Shown: piece after piece, positions 1 to 10,480 of the stretch
How the letters are laid out: every line of letters starts with the position of its first letter
How positions within the stretch are numbered: position 1 is the stretch's first letter
Source of the DNA: Chrysoperla carnea
Taxonomy: Eukaryota; Arthropoda; Insecta; Neuroptera; Chrysopidae
Assembly (NCBI RefSeq): GCF_905475395.1
Contig: NC_058338.1
Coordinates: 91,001,435-91,065,434, forward strand
Length of the DNA: 64,000 bases
Direction: 5' to 3'
The notes under the pieces: generated by a model
What the model was told of the DNA's origin: nothing
The model's database searches: none
What the model saw: only the letters and a program-made list of their open reading frames with translations
Position numbers and translations under genes: made by a program

Positions 1-1424
1 AGTTCAGATGGGTTCCTTCACAAAAATATATCTGTTCGAATGTCTCAAAAGCGATCGCATCTCCCCGAACGATGTTATCATAATGTAGGTACACCTATTT
101 AAGAATACAAGTAGAATAGACCTTTTTCAAATTAAATGTCTTGATAAATGGACTAATTTTTTTCTCCGATTTTTTTGAAGCCATATGACCGAGAAAACAA
201 TGAAAATCATTAAAAATTGGCGAAAACGATCCGGAAGCACACGATGTTACACGAAGGTTGGTTTGACGTCATTTAAAGTTGATAATAGTGATATATTAAT
301 ACAACTGTTGACACTGTTTTATTGTCATTGCTTGTCGGATTGACATCACAGATCACGTGTGCGGTGGAACCAAAAAAAAATCGTTTTAAAATATTTCAAA
401 TATTGTGACTTTTTTACAATTTTTTCCATAGTGTTTTTATTGTTAAAAATGCGTAATTTTTGAGTTACAGACTCTACTCGACCTATATTTTCATAAAAAA
501 TTATCAAAAAGCATTTCTGTTTTTCATGAAAAAGGTCTATTAATTTTGATGAACGAAATTTCCATCGTCAATTTCCTTATGAACCTATCTCTCAAATATC
601 AGCGGTTGCTTACTCGTTACGCATTGACTAGATTATGAACGAGGCGTTAGCAGAAATTTTCAGCAAGTCGTATAATGATTTTTTGTGTGTTGGCCTGAAA
701 AGTTCAACCAAGAAGATATCTAAATAGCGTGCTGTAGTTTCCTCAGTTGGCTATTAAATATTTTTTTAAATGTTTCAGCACCTGTTAACTTGCAGTTTTG
801 GTGGCTACTCCTTTTCAATAAACATGGCAACATTTCGACAACCAAATACCGACACTTCAAATCAGAATTTACACCAAATACGGCAAGTACGAGCCTTGTT
901 TTATTAATAACAATATTTTACTTCTTCATAATTGCTTTCTTTATGGATGACTCTTTCACTTATTGTTAGAGAAAATTATAACGGTATGCCTTACATATCT
1001 AAAAGCATATTTCCTCTTGAAAATGAATGTTGATTCGATAACGAATGATTATTGTCAGTCAACCGAGATGACAATCTCGGTTACCGTTCATTACCTGGCA
1101 AAATAGATATTTTCTATTTAATTAGTTTCGCGTGCTAACGTAATTAGCTCCACTTTAATCCAAATTTGTGGATCAATTTATTCCTCTTTCCTATTGGAAA
1201 GGAAAATATTCGACACTTCAATTAGCTTTTCATTTCACTTGCCAGAAGGTATGGATAACCTGAATGATTGGTCAGCGGTGTTGGTGCTTGCTTAGAAACC
1301 TGAATCATATTGTGCTGTCTTTTGAAGTATTTCCAGCTTTCAGCAATTCTTATTATTGTTCCCATGCCTATTTCGTCCTAGGTCATTTAGAAAATCTAGC
1401 CTCAATAGTTAAGAACTATTGATG

Positions 1425-1672
1425 ACTGGTAGTTACAACTCGCCAACTGGCGATTATAATTCGTACTAATTAAAACATTAAGTGGGTCCGATTTCAGTAC
1501 TTCCAATTTAAACTACCAGATAGCAACAAATGTACTTACCATTTTTAAAGGCCAATCAAAATATTCAAATTCAAATCAGATAAATTCCGCCAACTGGCGA
1601 TACAAATTCGTACTAATTAAGCAGGAAGTGGGTTTCTTTTTAAGTAGTTCCAATTTAGACTACCAGGTTATT
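1425..1672 (+). repeat. Dispersed repeat M, double unit
   Basis: Two similar half-units in direct orientation, each with CGCCAACTGGCGAT, TTCGTACTAATTAA and a block like CCAATTTAGACTACCAG. Related copies lie at 9963-10210 (by the duplication), 48,885-49,055 and 55,232-55,468, the last two in the opposite orientation. No coding capacity. Probably a non-autonomous DNA element or SINE; class unknown. Confidence 0.6.
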
Positions 1673-1851
1673 TAGGTACCTTTTATCAATACCAAATGGA
1701 TTGGCAGTAAAGTTTCATAATAAAATTTGCACGTAATTTCCTAGACTAAAACGAAATTTTGACTTGACGTCAATCTTTCTTTACCTGAAAATCTCATAGT
1801 AGGCTTAGCTTAGTTAGCAACTCTGTCAAAATCTTTGGGGTGAATTTTAAA

Positions 1852-1860
1852 TATATATAA
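1852..1860 (+). promoter_or_regulatory. Possible TATA box of esterase copy 1
   Basis: TATATATAA lies about 83 bp before the esterase ATG in an AT-rich stretch. The same string sits at 10,390-10,398 before copy 2. Position suits a core promoter with a short 5' UTR, but such strings are common in this AT-rich DNA. Confidence 0.3.
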
Positions 1861-1942
1861 AAAATATAAAAAAGACGAATAAAATTAAAAAATGATTATT
1901 AAATAATTTTTATATCTGAGTGATTTTCTTTAAAAAATCAAT

Positions 1943-4900
1943 ATGAGTAAAGTCTGTAAATGTAAATGTTTACCGATCAGAAACCTTAGCGAAACTCAAC
2001 TAGCCTTAACAAATAACGAGTGTGGCTGCTCTATTAATAAGAAAGAAGAAACCGAAACTTCTGGAACTACGAAAAAATGTGGCGTTTGGCCGGATACTGT
2101 TGCTCAACAAAAATGCCCTTGTGGTAAAAATGATACATGGTTTGCTACACCAGTAATTGAAATACATCAGGGTAAATTATTTGGAAAAGTATGTGCAGAT
2201 TTAAATGGAAGATCGTATCATAGTTTTCAAGGTATTCCATATGCAAAACCCCCGCTTGAACATTTACGTTTTTTGGTACGTATTAAAAAAAATAATAAAA
2301 AAACATTGGGCACTTACTAAACTAAGTGAACTCTCGTTTTTCTCTGGTTCTTATTATACCTGAACCATGGCAAGTTGGGAAGTTCAGGCAGTAACATCTA
2401 TGGCCCAAAGATTATCCCCTAGGCGAGCAAAGTGCCTTGCTCACTTCTACTTCAGACCTATATAGGCACCTAACTATACTTTCCAGCTTCCTTTTTTGAG
2501 AAAGAAGCGAGAATATGACGAACCGTTTTCCGCCATTATGGTGCGATCAATTTTAACAATAATATGAATTGTTTTTAGTCTCCAGTACCCCCAGATTCTT
2601 GGGGTGATGAAATTTTAGATTGCAGTATGGAAAGTGATGCATGTTTTGCTGTAAATAGTGATATGAAAACTCCAGGTGGAAATGAAAATTGTTTATTTTT
2701 AAATGTTTATACACCGTATGTAAGCAAATTATAATAATGTCGTATATTTTTTACTGGATTTTGAACAAAAAAAAAAAAGATTTCTTTAAAACTCATAGAA
2801 GGAAAAATTTTTGTTTTGCTTAAAATCTATTAGTAACATTTAGGATGTGACGACATACCCATATCAATGCTAAAATTTCTGTAACAGTTACCAGAAGAGC
2901 ATGCTGAACTACTTCCTGTAATGGTTTGGATACATGGTGGGAAATTTCATCAAGGTTCTTCAAGCTGTGAGCTTTTTGGGCCTGAATTTTTAGTAGCAAA
3001 AGATGTTGTTCTTGTTACATTAAATTATCGATTAGGTTATTTTGGTTAGTTTCAACAGATCTTGTTCTTTAATATATTTTGCAAACTCAACTTCCCTTTA
3101 GAAACGTATTTAGGCATCGTGAATTTTTATAAATAATTACTCAATCTTTAGGTTTTCTGAAGCTAAATGACCCAGAAGCAGGTGCTCCTGGTAATGCAGG
3201 TCTAAAGGATCAAGTTCAAGCTTTACGTTGGGTAAAACATAATATTGAATTTTTTTGTGGTGATAAGAATAATATTACAATTTTTGGTTCGAGTGCTGGA
3301 GGTGCTTCTGTCCATTTAATGACTTTATCACCTCTTACAAAAGGCCTATTTCATAAAGCTATCATACAAAGTGGTGTTGGTTTATGTCCTTGGGCATTTC
3401 AAATACGTAAAGATTATGAATTGGCTCGTGCTTTTGGCTGTAAATCCAATGATGATAAACAAATCTTAAAATTTTTACAACAAATCAAGCCGCAGCGATT
3501 TATCCAGCAAGAACAATCTATATTTCCAGTTTCGGTTAGTTTAGACTTCTGCGTTTTCTTCGTAGATCCCAGTACATAGTCATATTTTTTTTAGCAACGA
3601 ATGGTAGCAGAAATATGCACAGCCACACCGACTGTAGAACAACCGCCATTACTTGGATCGTTTATTTCTAAAAAACCTGAATGTCAAATGGCTACCGGAA
3701 ATTTTCATCATGTTCCAATTATGATTGGTGTGAATAGAAACGAGGGATTATCGTTTTTAAATGCGAAATTTTTTCAAAAAATTTCACCACAATTTATCGA
3801 TAATACTCTTTTAATCCCGAGGGATTTGAGAAATATGTTGCGGACAGATCAACAAGTAAAGGAATTTGGTGATAAAATCAAGGAATTTTATTACAACGGT
3901 GATTGTCCATCGCTTTCCAATTTAGACAAATATTGTGACGTAAGTAACAAACTAAATTCCTGACGATGAATTCTATCCTGATTCCAGAATAGAATTATTC
4001 TACTCAAGCTAGCCGCCCTTCTATTTCTATTTTGGTCATTATATTTCCAGTGGAAAAACGAAAAATTTTTTAACTTTTGTAAATTTCACTTGTTATGATG
4101 TAATCATTTTAGGGGATTTTCAAGGCTTTGTGTCAAGCTACAACCTCCTTGAAATAGAGGGGTAAACGATTATTAAGGAAGAGCTTTTTTAACCCCCGAA
4201 CCAAAAAAGAGGTGTTTGGCCGCCATATGTGTCTGTCTGTCTGTGGGATCGTAGCGCGTTAGCGGATGAGCCGATTTGGATTTTTTTTTAATTTCGTTTG
4301 AAAGGTAATTTAATGGGGAGTGTTCTTAGCTATGTTTGAAGTGCGAGTTTAGGGTTCCGTACCCGAAAAAACTAAAAAATAGACAATGATTCCGAAAATA
4401 AATTCAGTTTAGAGAAGGTTCTAATGAAAAAGGTAATTTAATGGAGAGTGTTCTTAGATATTTTTCAAGTGCGAGTTTAGGATTCCGTTCCCAAAAAATT
4501 CATCGGGTTTTTTTTAAATTTTGTAAATTTCACACGTAGTAGTATCAATTATTAATTAGATATTCCATCTGTTCTAAAATATGAAGTTATAATTCCATTA
4601 GAGAGCATGTATTGAGGGGAAAAAATGACCTTAGTGATAGGGCTCCGCTGCTCACGTTTTTTTTTATATTTCTTTCAGTATTTTACAGACGTTGCATTTG
4701 CCCAAAAAGTTCAATTAACCGCAAAATATTACGCTAAGCATAAGATTCCAGTTTACAATTATTGTATATCACTTGATACATCAATCAATGGCGAACGATT
4801 ACGTCACGGTACCGAATATAAAGGTACAAATCACTATGACGAAATCACATATTTATTTAAAACACCTGAAACACCTTGTATTATACCACATACACCCGAA

Positions 4901-5149
4901 GCGATTGGTATACATATAATGACAACATATTGGACAAATTTTGCTAAATATTCCAATCCGAATCCACCAACTCCAGACGATTACGACGCCTACATAAATA
5001 TAGAATGGAAACCATATACATTGCAAGAACCATTTTATATGGATATTGATAAAAAATTATCTCTTAAACAGAATTTGTTTAAAGATCGTATGGAATTTTG
5101 GGATCAGCTTTATGTGGAAGCTTCTATTGCGCACTCGAGTTTACGTTAA
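1943..5149 (+). CDS. Carboxylesterase, tandem copy 1 (six exons, 609 aa)
   Basis: Serine hydrolase of the carboxylesterase/cholinesterase alpha-beta fold family, which splits carboxylic esters. Exons deduced from frame and GT-AG sites: 1943-2275, 2579-2719, 2888-3044, 3152-3534, 3595-3939, 4679-5149; the phases join into one open frame of 610 codons. Visible landmarks are the family opening FQGIPYAKPP in exon 1, the oxyanion loop HGG at 174-176, nucleophile Ser258 in GSSAG (most relatives have GESAG), Glu388 in GVNRNEGL and His505 in GTNHYDE, so the triad is complete. There is no signal peptide. Residues 1-69 are a Cys-rich extension with CxC motifs ahead of the catalytic domain. An AATAAA lies at 5294-5299. 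A near-identical copy follows 8.5 kb downstream. The family is certain; the substrate (xenobiotic, lipid or hormone ester) is not, and the start is simply the first in-frame ATG. Confidence 0.93.
4190..4500 (+). repeat. Dispersed repeat P in esterase intron 5 (copy 1)
   Basis: Starts with TTAACCCCCGAACC-like sequence, then a short TCTG run, GGATGAGCCGATTTGGAT, TTTGAAAGGTAATTTAAT and GGGTTCCGTACCC. Its second half is repeated at about 4425-4495. Copies occur at 12,895-13,085 (esterase copy 2), 17,735-17,945 and 43,453-43,680 (SLC44 intron). It was in place before the esterase duplication. No ORF. Confidence 0.65.
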
Positions 5150-6097
5150 CATATTTAAAAAAATTATGCTAAGTCTCCAATATAAATCCCTCTAATACGG
5201 ATAGAAAAGAAGCCATATACACTGGAAGTATCATAATATTGCTAAGGATTTAATATTTAAATTAGTATTTTTAATGGAGATTATTTTGAGATAAATAAAA
5301 ATTTGTTTTTATATTTTTTATTACAAATTTTTTATTTAATAAAATACAAAATAAAACAGATACAAAATAAAATATACTCTAAAATTTGTAACAGTGTACT
5401 TATAGTTGTAAAAATTTTCTTGCACGTGATGAATTGTTTAGTAAATTCTATGTAGAAAGAGATGTATTTAGTCGACTTGCGATATTTCACGAAATCAAAA
5501 CTATTTTCCCTGCAAAAATTATACAAACATGTAATGTACATTGCCTATATCGATTAATGTTTTAAAATTGGATATTTTTTTTCTTGCAAAGAAAATCGTT
5601 TTGATGTTATGAAATATCGTAACTTAAAAGTCGAATAACTCGAAAATATGTCATTCTTTTTTGTTATCTCATTGCGTACTTTTTACTGCACATCAGGCAC
5701 ATTTTTTTACTATCGTTCGAGAGAAAGGCAGCCTGATTCCCAGTACGAAACCCCAGATAGGCGCCGTAAATTCAGCCACGGATGCTAATAGCTCGACATA
5801 GGAGGTTTCATGTTCTTATATGTTCTTGCCTTAAAGGCTTCAAAATTTTTACGTAAAAAAATTTAAAAATTTGCAGGGGACGGATAAAATTTGAAATAAT
5901 TCCATGTGGTAAATTCCTGTAAATATAGGATTATGTCTGTTAAGTCTTATCGGGGCAGGTCACGAACCCATATAACAAGGGCGTAAAACTCCTATGCCGA
6001 GGTTTAAGCATCTGTGGGCGGGGTCTAATTGAACCAGAGAGAAAGCGATGTTTACACAATTGAAATTGTTTTCTATCTATGCGAGGTCTATTCATCG

Positions 6098-6273
6098 GTC
6101 GTTGCGTACTTTGCACTGCGCATCAGGCTGGCTTTCTCTCGAACGAGAGAGAAAGAGATGTTTACACTGTTTCAATTGTGTTCAATCACTTCAAAATTGT
6201 TTTCAATCACTTTCAATTGATTCAAAACAAAACATAGACAGCCTGATGCGTAGTGCAAATTACGCAACGACTG
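6098..6273. repeat. Hairpin MITE G
   Basis: About 30 bp inverted ends, CGTTGCGTACTTTGCACTGC against a matching GTGCAAATTACGCAACG, with a central TCTCTCGAACGAGAGA palindrome. Shorter relatives sit at 5668-5745 and 14,217-14,313 and share CATCAGGC and GTTCGAGAGAAAGGCAGCCTGAT. Non-coding. Confidence 0.6.
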
Positions 6274-7234
6274 AGGACTGGGTCTCGCCCAGATAGGCTT
6301 CTTTTTTCTTGCTACCCTCTCCACTCGAGTTTCACGTCCTTTTTATATAGTGGGGCAGGTTTTCCATATAGAATTATGCAATTAACTTTTGCTAAAAATG
6401 TACCTGAAGAACCATTATTTTCTACATTTTCTTTTAAAATAAAAAATAAATAAATAAAACTCGTTCAGTGTGCCAATTTAGAACTTCAATTACATTTGAT
6501 TAAAAACGAAATGATAAAAGTAGTTCAAAGTATTGTAATGTGTCATTATTTTATAAAAATTGAATTCATTTCAAATGCCTATAATTTCACTGCCACTTTT
6601 ATTCTAATAATATTGGCATATCAAAATTTCGTTTGAATTTGTTCACAATGACATAGGGAGGCTCAAATATTTTTTACGAACTTTCAACATTTATTAAAAA
6701 TTGGCAAACGTTAAACGATTTTCATCAAATAGTACGCCAAGCAAGAAATATAAGTCGAAATTAAAGTAACGAAAAATAATCATCGCTTATCCAAAAGCTG
6801 TTGAATTTTCGTTTATAAAAAATTATTTTGATATTTCTTATACAGTGAATGAGAACATGATTGAAAGATGCTTGATGCTTGATGATTAAAAGAAATCAAC
6901 GGAGATATCCTGATTATAATCTAGTTTTTCCCGGGTGATGTTGATGCAAAATTCAATCGTTTTCTCATACACGCTATATAAAACTACTGGCTTCTGATAA
7001 TGACCAAAATAACATTAAAAATGAAAAAGTAAACAAAACCAGACCGGATATATTAACATAAACATATTATATGCATTTAGAATTTCGCTTGTTTTAAGTA
7101 ATAACAAAAACTAACCAGTCAAAATTAACATCGGAATTTTTTCGATGGAATTTTAAGTTTACTTAGGGGTTGGTATTTATTACAATGTGCATGAAAGGTA
7201 AATTATGCTACAAACTTTAAAATCGGTGTAAAGT

Positions 7235-7460
7235 TTTAGACCTTGGGACATCACGGTTTAAAAAAAATGATAAATACATACTTGAAACTTTGTAGGTGGC
7301 TTCCTTTTGACGAGTCGACCAAACTTTTTTCTACGATTTTTTTCGAACGTGCAGCGTTTTTAAATGAGCATAATGATGTCATATTTGACTTATCGTTCTG
7401 AAAATACGCAGCAGGGAATTTGGCAGATACCATGAACACTTGATAACATTAATAATTATT
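7235..7460. repeat. Single arm of long-TIR MITE E
   Basis: Matches one arm of the element at 53,530-54,684: a GACCTTGGGACA end, GTGGCTTCCTTTTGACGAGTC, ACGCAGCAGGGAATTTG and TTGATAACATTAATAATTA. Only one arm is present, so it is either a solo or a truncated copy. Confidence 0.65.
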
Positions 7461-10400
7461 TAAAAAAATATTTTTTTCGCCAATAATGCTGCACCGATCC
7501 GATGAGCATGTCTACCAACTCGAACATGTCATACTTACAGGGAAATAGCATTTTGTTCGAGTTATAAAGTCTAAATAATTCGGGATACCGCGTATTTAGG
7601 GGTTCTTTGGAAGGGAATGACATTTTTTTCAACTTTACTGAGGATTCCACTGTATTAAAAATGATTGAACGATTTGAAAAGGTTTTTCTTAACCAGGGTT
7701 GGTAGGCAATATACCACAAAATTGACTTTTGTTTGAAAACCAAAAAAACATAAACCTCGAATCTCTATGCGGGCCCACGAAAGGTTACAGTTTTAAATAT
7801 TGTTCCCATGAGTTGAATTTCTCACTCTCGCAGGAAATAATGTACGAAGTTGCTCAGCGTTTATGTCAGTGGTTCCGCCATCCTACGTTACTGTGCAATA
7901 CTTACGTTTAAGGGCCAGTAATCGAAATAATTCCGAGATTTTAATTTTTGAACTGGTCTATAATTTTAATAAAATGAAAATATCGTTATTTTATACCGCA
8001 GTGCCTAATCTTTCATTTATTTTGAAAGGAAATACGTGTCAAAAAGAAAAGTTTAACTAAAAAAATAGTTCATCAAAAAATTTATATTTTTTGGATTTTA
8101 TAAAAATATATGCTTGGTGTATTTCTATATAATATTTTATTGGCACCGATTAAAAATTATTAATTCATTTTTAATTTTATTTAAAGTTGATAAAGAAGTT
8201 TATTTAAAAAAAAATTAATAATGTTAAAAAATCGTAATACATTACCAAAAAATTTTACCAATTAGTGGTTTTAATTTATTATTAGAAGAGATATTTATTA
8301 AAGCAGGACTACCAGTCTTACCATTTAGATTGCAAATTTTCATATTGTAAACACTAAATTATTTAGTCCTGCATGTACTTATATTGTAAATTTTGCATGT
8401 GAATATGGTTGAAAAATTGTAAATAAAAATAAAAAATTTAATGTAAAATAATATCGTGAAAATTAACTTTTTATATGTAAATACATTTTTTTAAAGAATT
8501 TTATTGAGTTTTTATTTTGCTAACACACTTTTTCTCACAGTTCAGATGGGTTCCTTCACAAAAATATATCTGTTCGAATGTCTCAAAAGCGATCGCATCT
8601 CCCCGAACGATGTTATCATAATGTAGGTACACCTATTTAAGAATACAAGTAGAATAGACCTTTTTCAAATTAAATGTCTTGATAAATGGACTAATTTTTT
8701 TCTCCGATTTTTTTGAAGCCATATGACCGAGAAAACAATGAAAATCATTAAAAATTGGCGAAAACGATCCGGAAGCACACGATGTTACACGAAGGTTGGT
8801 TTGACGTCATTTAAAGTTGATAATAGTGATATATTAATACAACTGTTGACACTGTTTTATTGTCATTGCTTGTCGGATTGACATCACAGATCACGTGTGC
8901 GGTGGAACCAAAAAAAAATCGTTTTAAAATATTTCAAATATTGTGACTTTTTTACAATTTTTTCCATAGTGTTTTTATTGTTAAAAATGCGTAATTTTTG
9001 AGTTACAGACTCTACTCGACCTATATTTTCATAAAAAATTATCAAAAAGCATTTCTGTTTTTCATGAAAAAGGTCTATTAATTTTGATGAACGAAATTTC
9101 CATCGTCAATTTCCTTATGAACCTATCTCTCAAATATCAGCGGTTGCTTACTCGTTACGCATTGACTAGATTATGAACGAGGCGTTAGCAGAAATTTTCA
9201 GCAAGTCGTATAATGATTTTTTGTGTGTTGGCCTGAAAAGTTCAACCAAGAAGATATCTAAATAGCGTGCTGTAGTTTCCTCAGTTGGCTATTAAATATT
9301 TTTTTAAATGTTTCAGCACCTGTTAACTTGCAGTTTTGGTGGCTACTCCTTTTCAATAAACATGGCAACATTTCGACAACCAAATACCGACACTTCAAAT
9401 CAGAATTTACACCAAATACGGCAAGTACGAGCCTTGTTTTATTAATAACAATATTTTACTTCTTCATAATTGCTTTCTTTATGGATGACTCTTTCACTTA
9501 TTGTTAGAGAAAATTATAACGGTATGCCTTACATATCTAAAAGCATATTTCCTCTTGAAAATGAATGTTGATTCGATAACGAATGATTATTGTCAGTCAA
9601 CCGAGATGACAATCTCGGTTACCGTTCATTACCTGGCAAAATAGATATTTTCTATTTAATTAGTTTCGCGTGCTAACGTAATTAGCTCCACTTTAATCCA
9701 AATTTGTGGATCAATTTATTCCTCTTTCCTATTGGAAAGGAAAATATTCGACACTTCAATTAGCTTTTCATTTCACTTGCCAGAAGGTATGGATAACCTG
9801 AATGATTGGTCAGCGGTGTTGGTGCTTGCTTAGAAACCTGAATCATATTGTGCTGTCTTTTGAAGTATTTCCAGCTTTCAGCAATTCTTATTATTGTTCC
9901 CATGCCTATTTCGTCCTAGGTCATTTAGAAAATCTAGCCTCAATAGTTAAGAACTATTGATGACTGGTAGTTACAACTCGCCAACTGGCGATTATAATTC
10001 GTACTAATTAAAACATTAAGTGGGTCCGATTTCAGTACTTCCAATTTAAACTACCAGATAGCAACAAATGTACTTACCATTTTTAAAGGCCAATCAAAAT
10101 ATTCAAATTCAAATCAGATAAATTCCGCCAACTGGCGATACAAATTCGTACTAATTAAGCAGGAAGTGGGTTTCTTTTTAAGTAGTTCCAATTTAGACTA
10201 CCAGGTTATTTAGGTACCTTTTATCAATACCAAATGGATTGGCAGTAAAGTTTCATAATAAAATTTGCACGTAATTTCCTAGACTAAAACGAAATTTTGA
10301 CTTGACGTCAATCTTTCTTTACCTGAAAATCTCATAGTAGGCTTAGCTTAGTTAGCAACTCTGTCAAAATCTTTGGGGTGAATTTTAAATATATATAAAA

Positions 10401-10480
10401 AATATAAAAAAGACGAATAAAATTAAAAAATGATTATTAAATAATTTTTATATCTGAGTGATTTTCTTTAAAAAATCAAT

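Larger units (their letters stand above)
1..5915 (+). repeat. Tandem duplication unit, left copy
   Basis: This stretch recurs at about 8539-14474. By eye, 1-2208 has no mismatch to 8539-10746. From the end of exon 1 onward the copies differ by a few percent in introns, with indels, and by about 0.7 percent in exons. Homology ends near 5915 and 14474, where the sequences become unrelated. The unit may extend left of the window, because position 1 already lies within it. Confidence 0.95.
5150..8538. other. Spacer between the two esterases, no gene seen
   Basis: 3' flank of copy 1 followed by AT-rich sequence. It holds the G hairpins at 5668-5745 and 6098-6273 and one arm of MITE E at 7235-7460. 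Short ORFs here have no recognisable domain. The part after about 5915 has no counterpart after copy 2. Confidence 0.7.
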
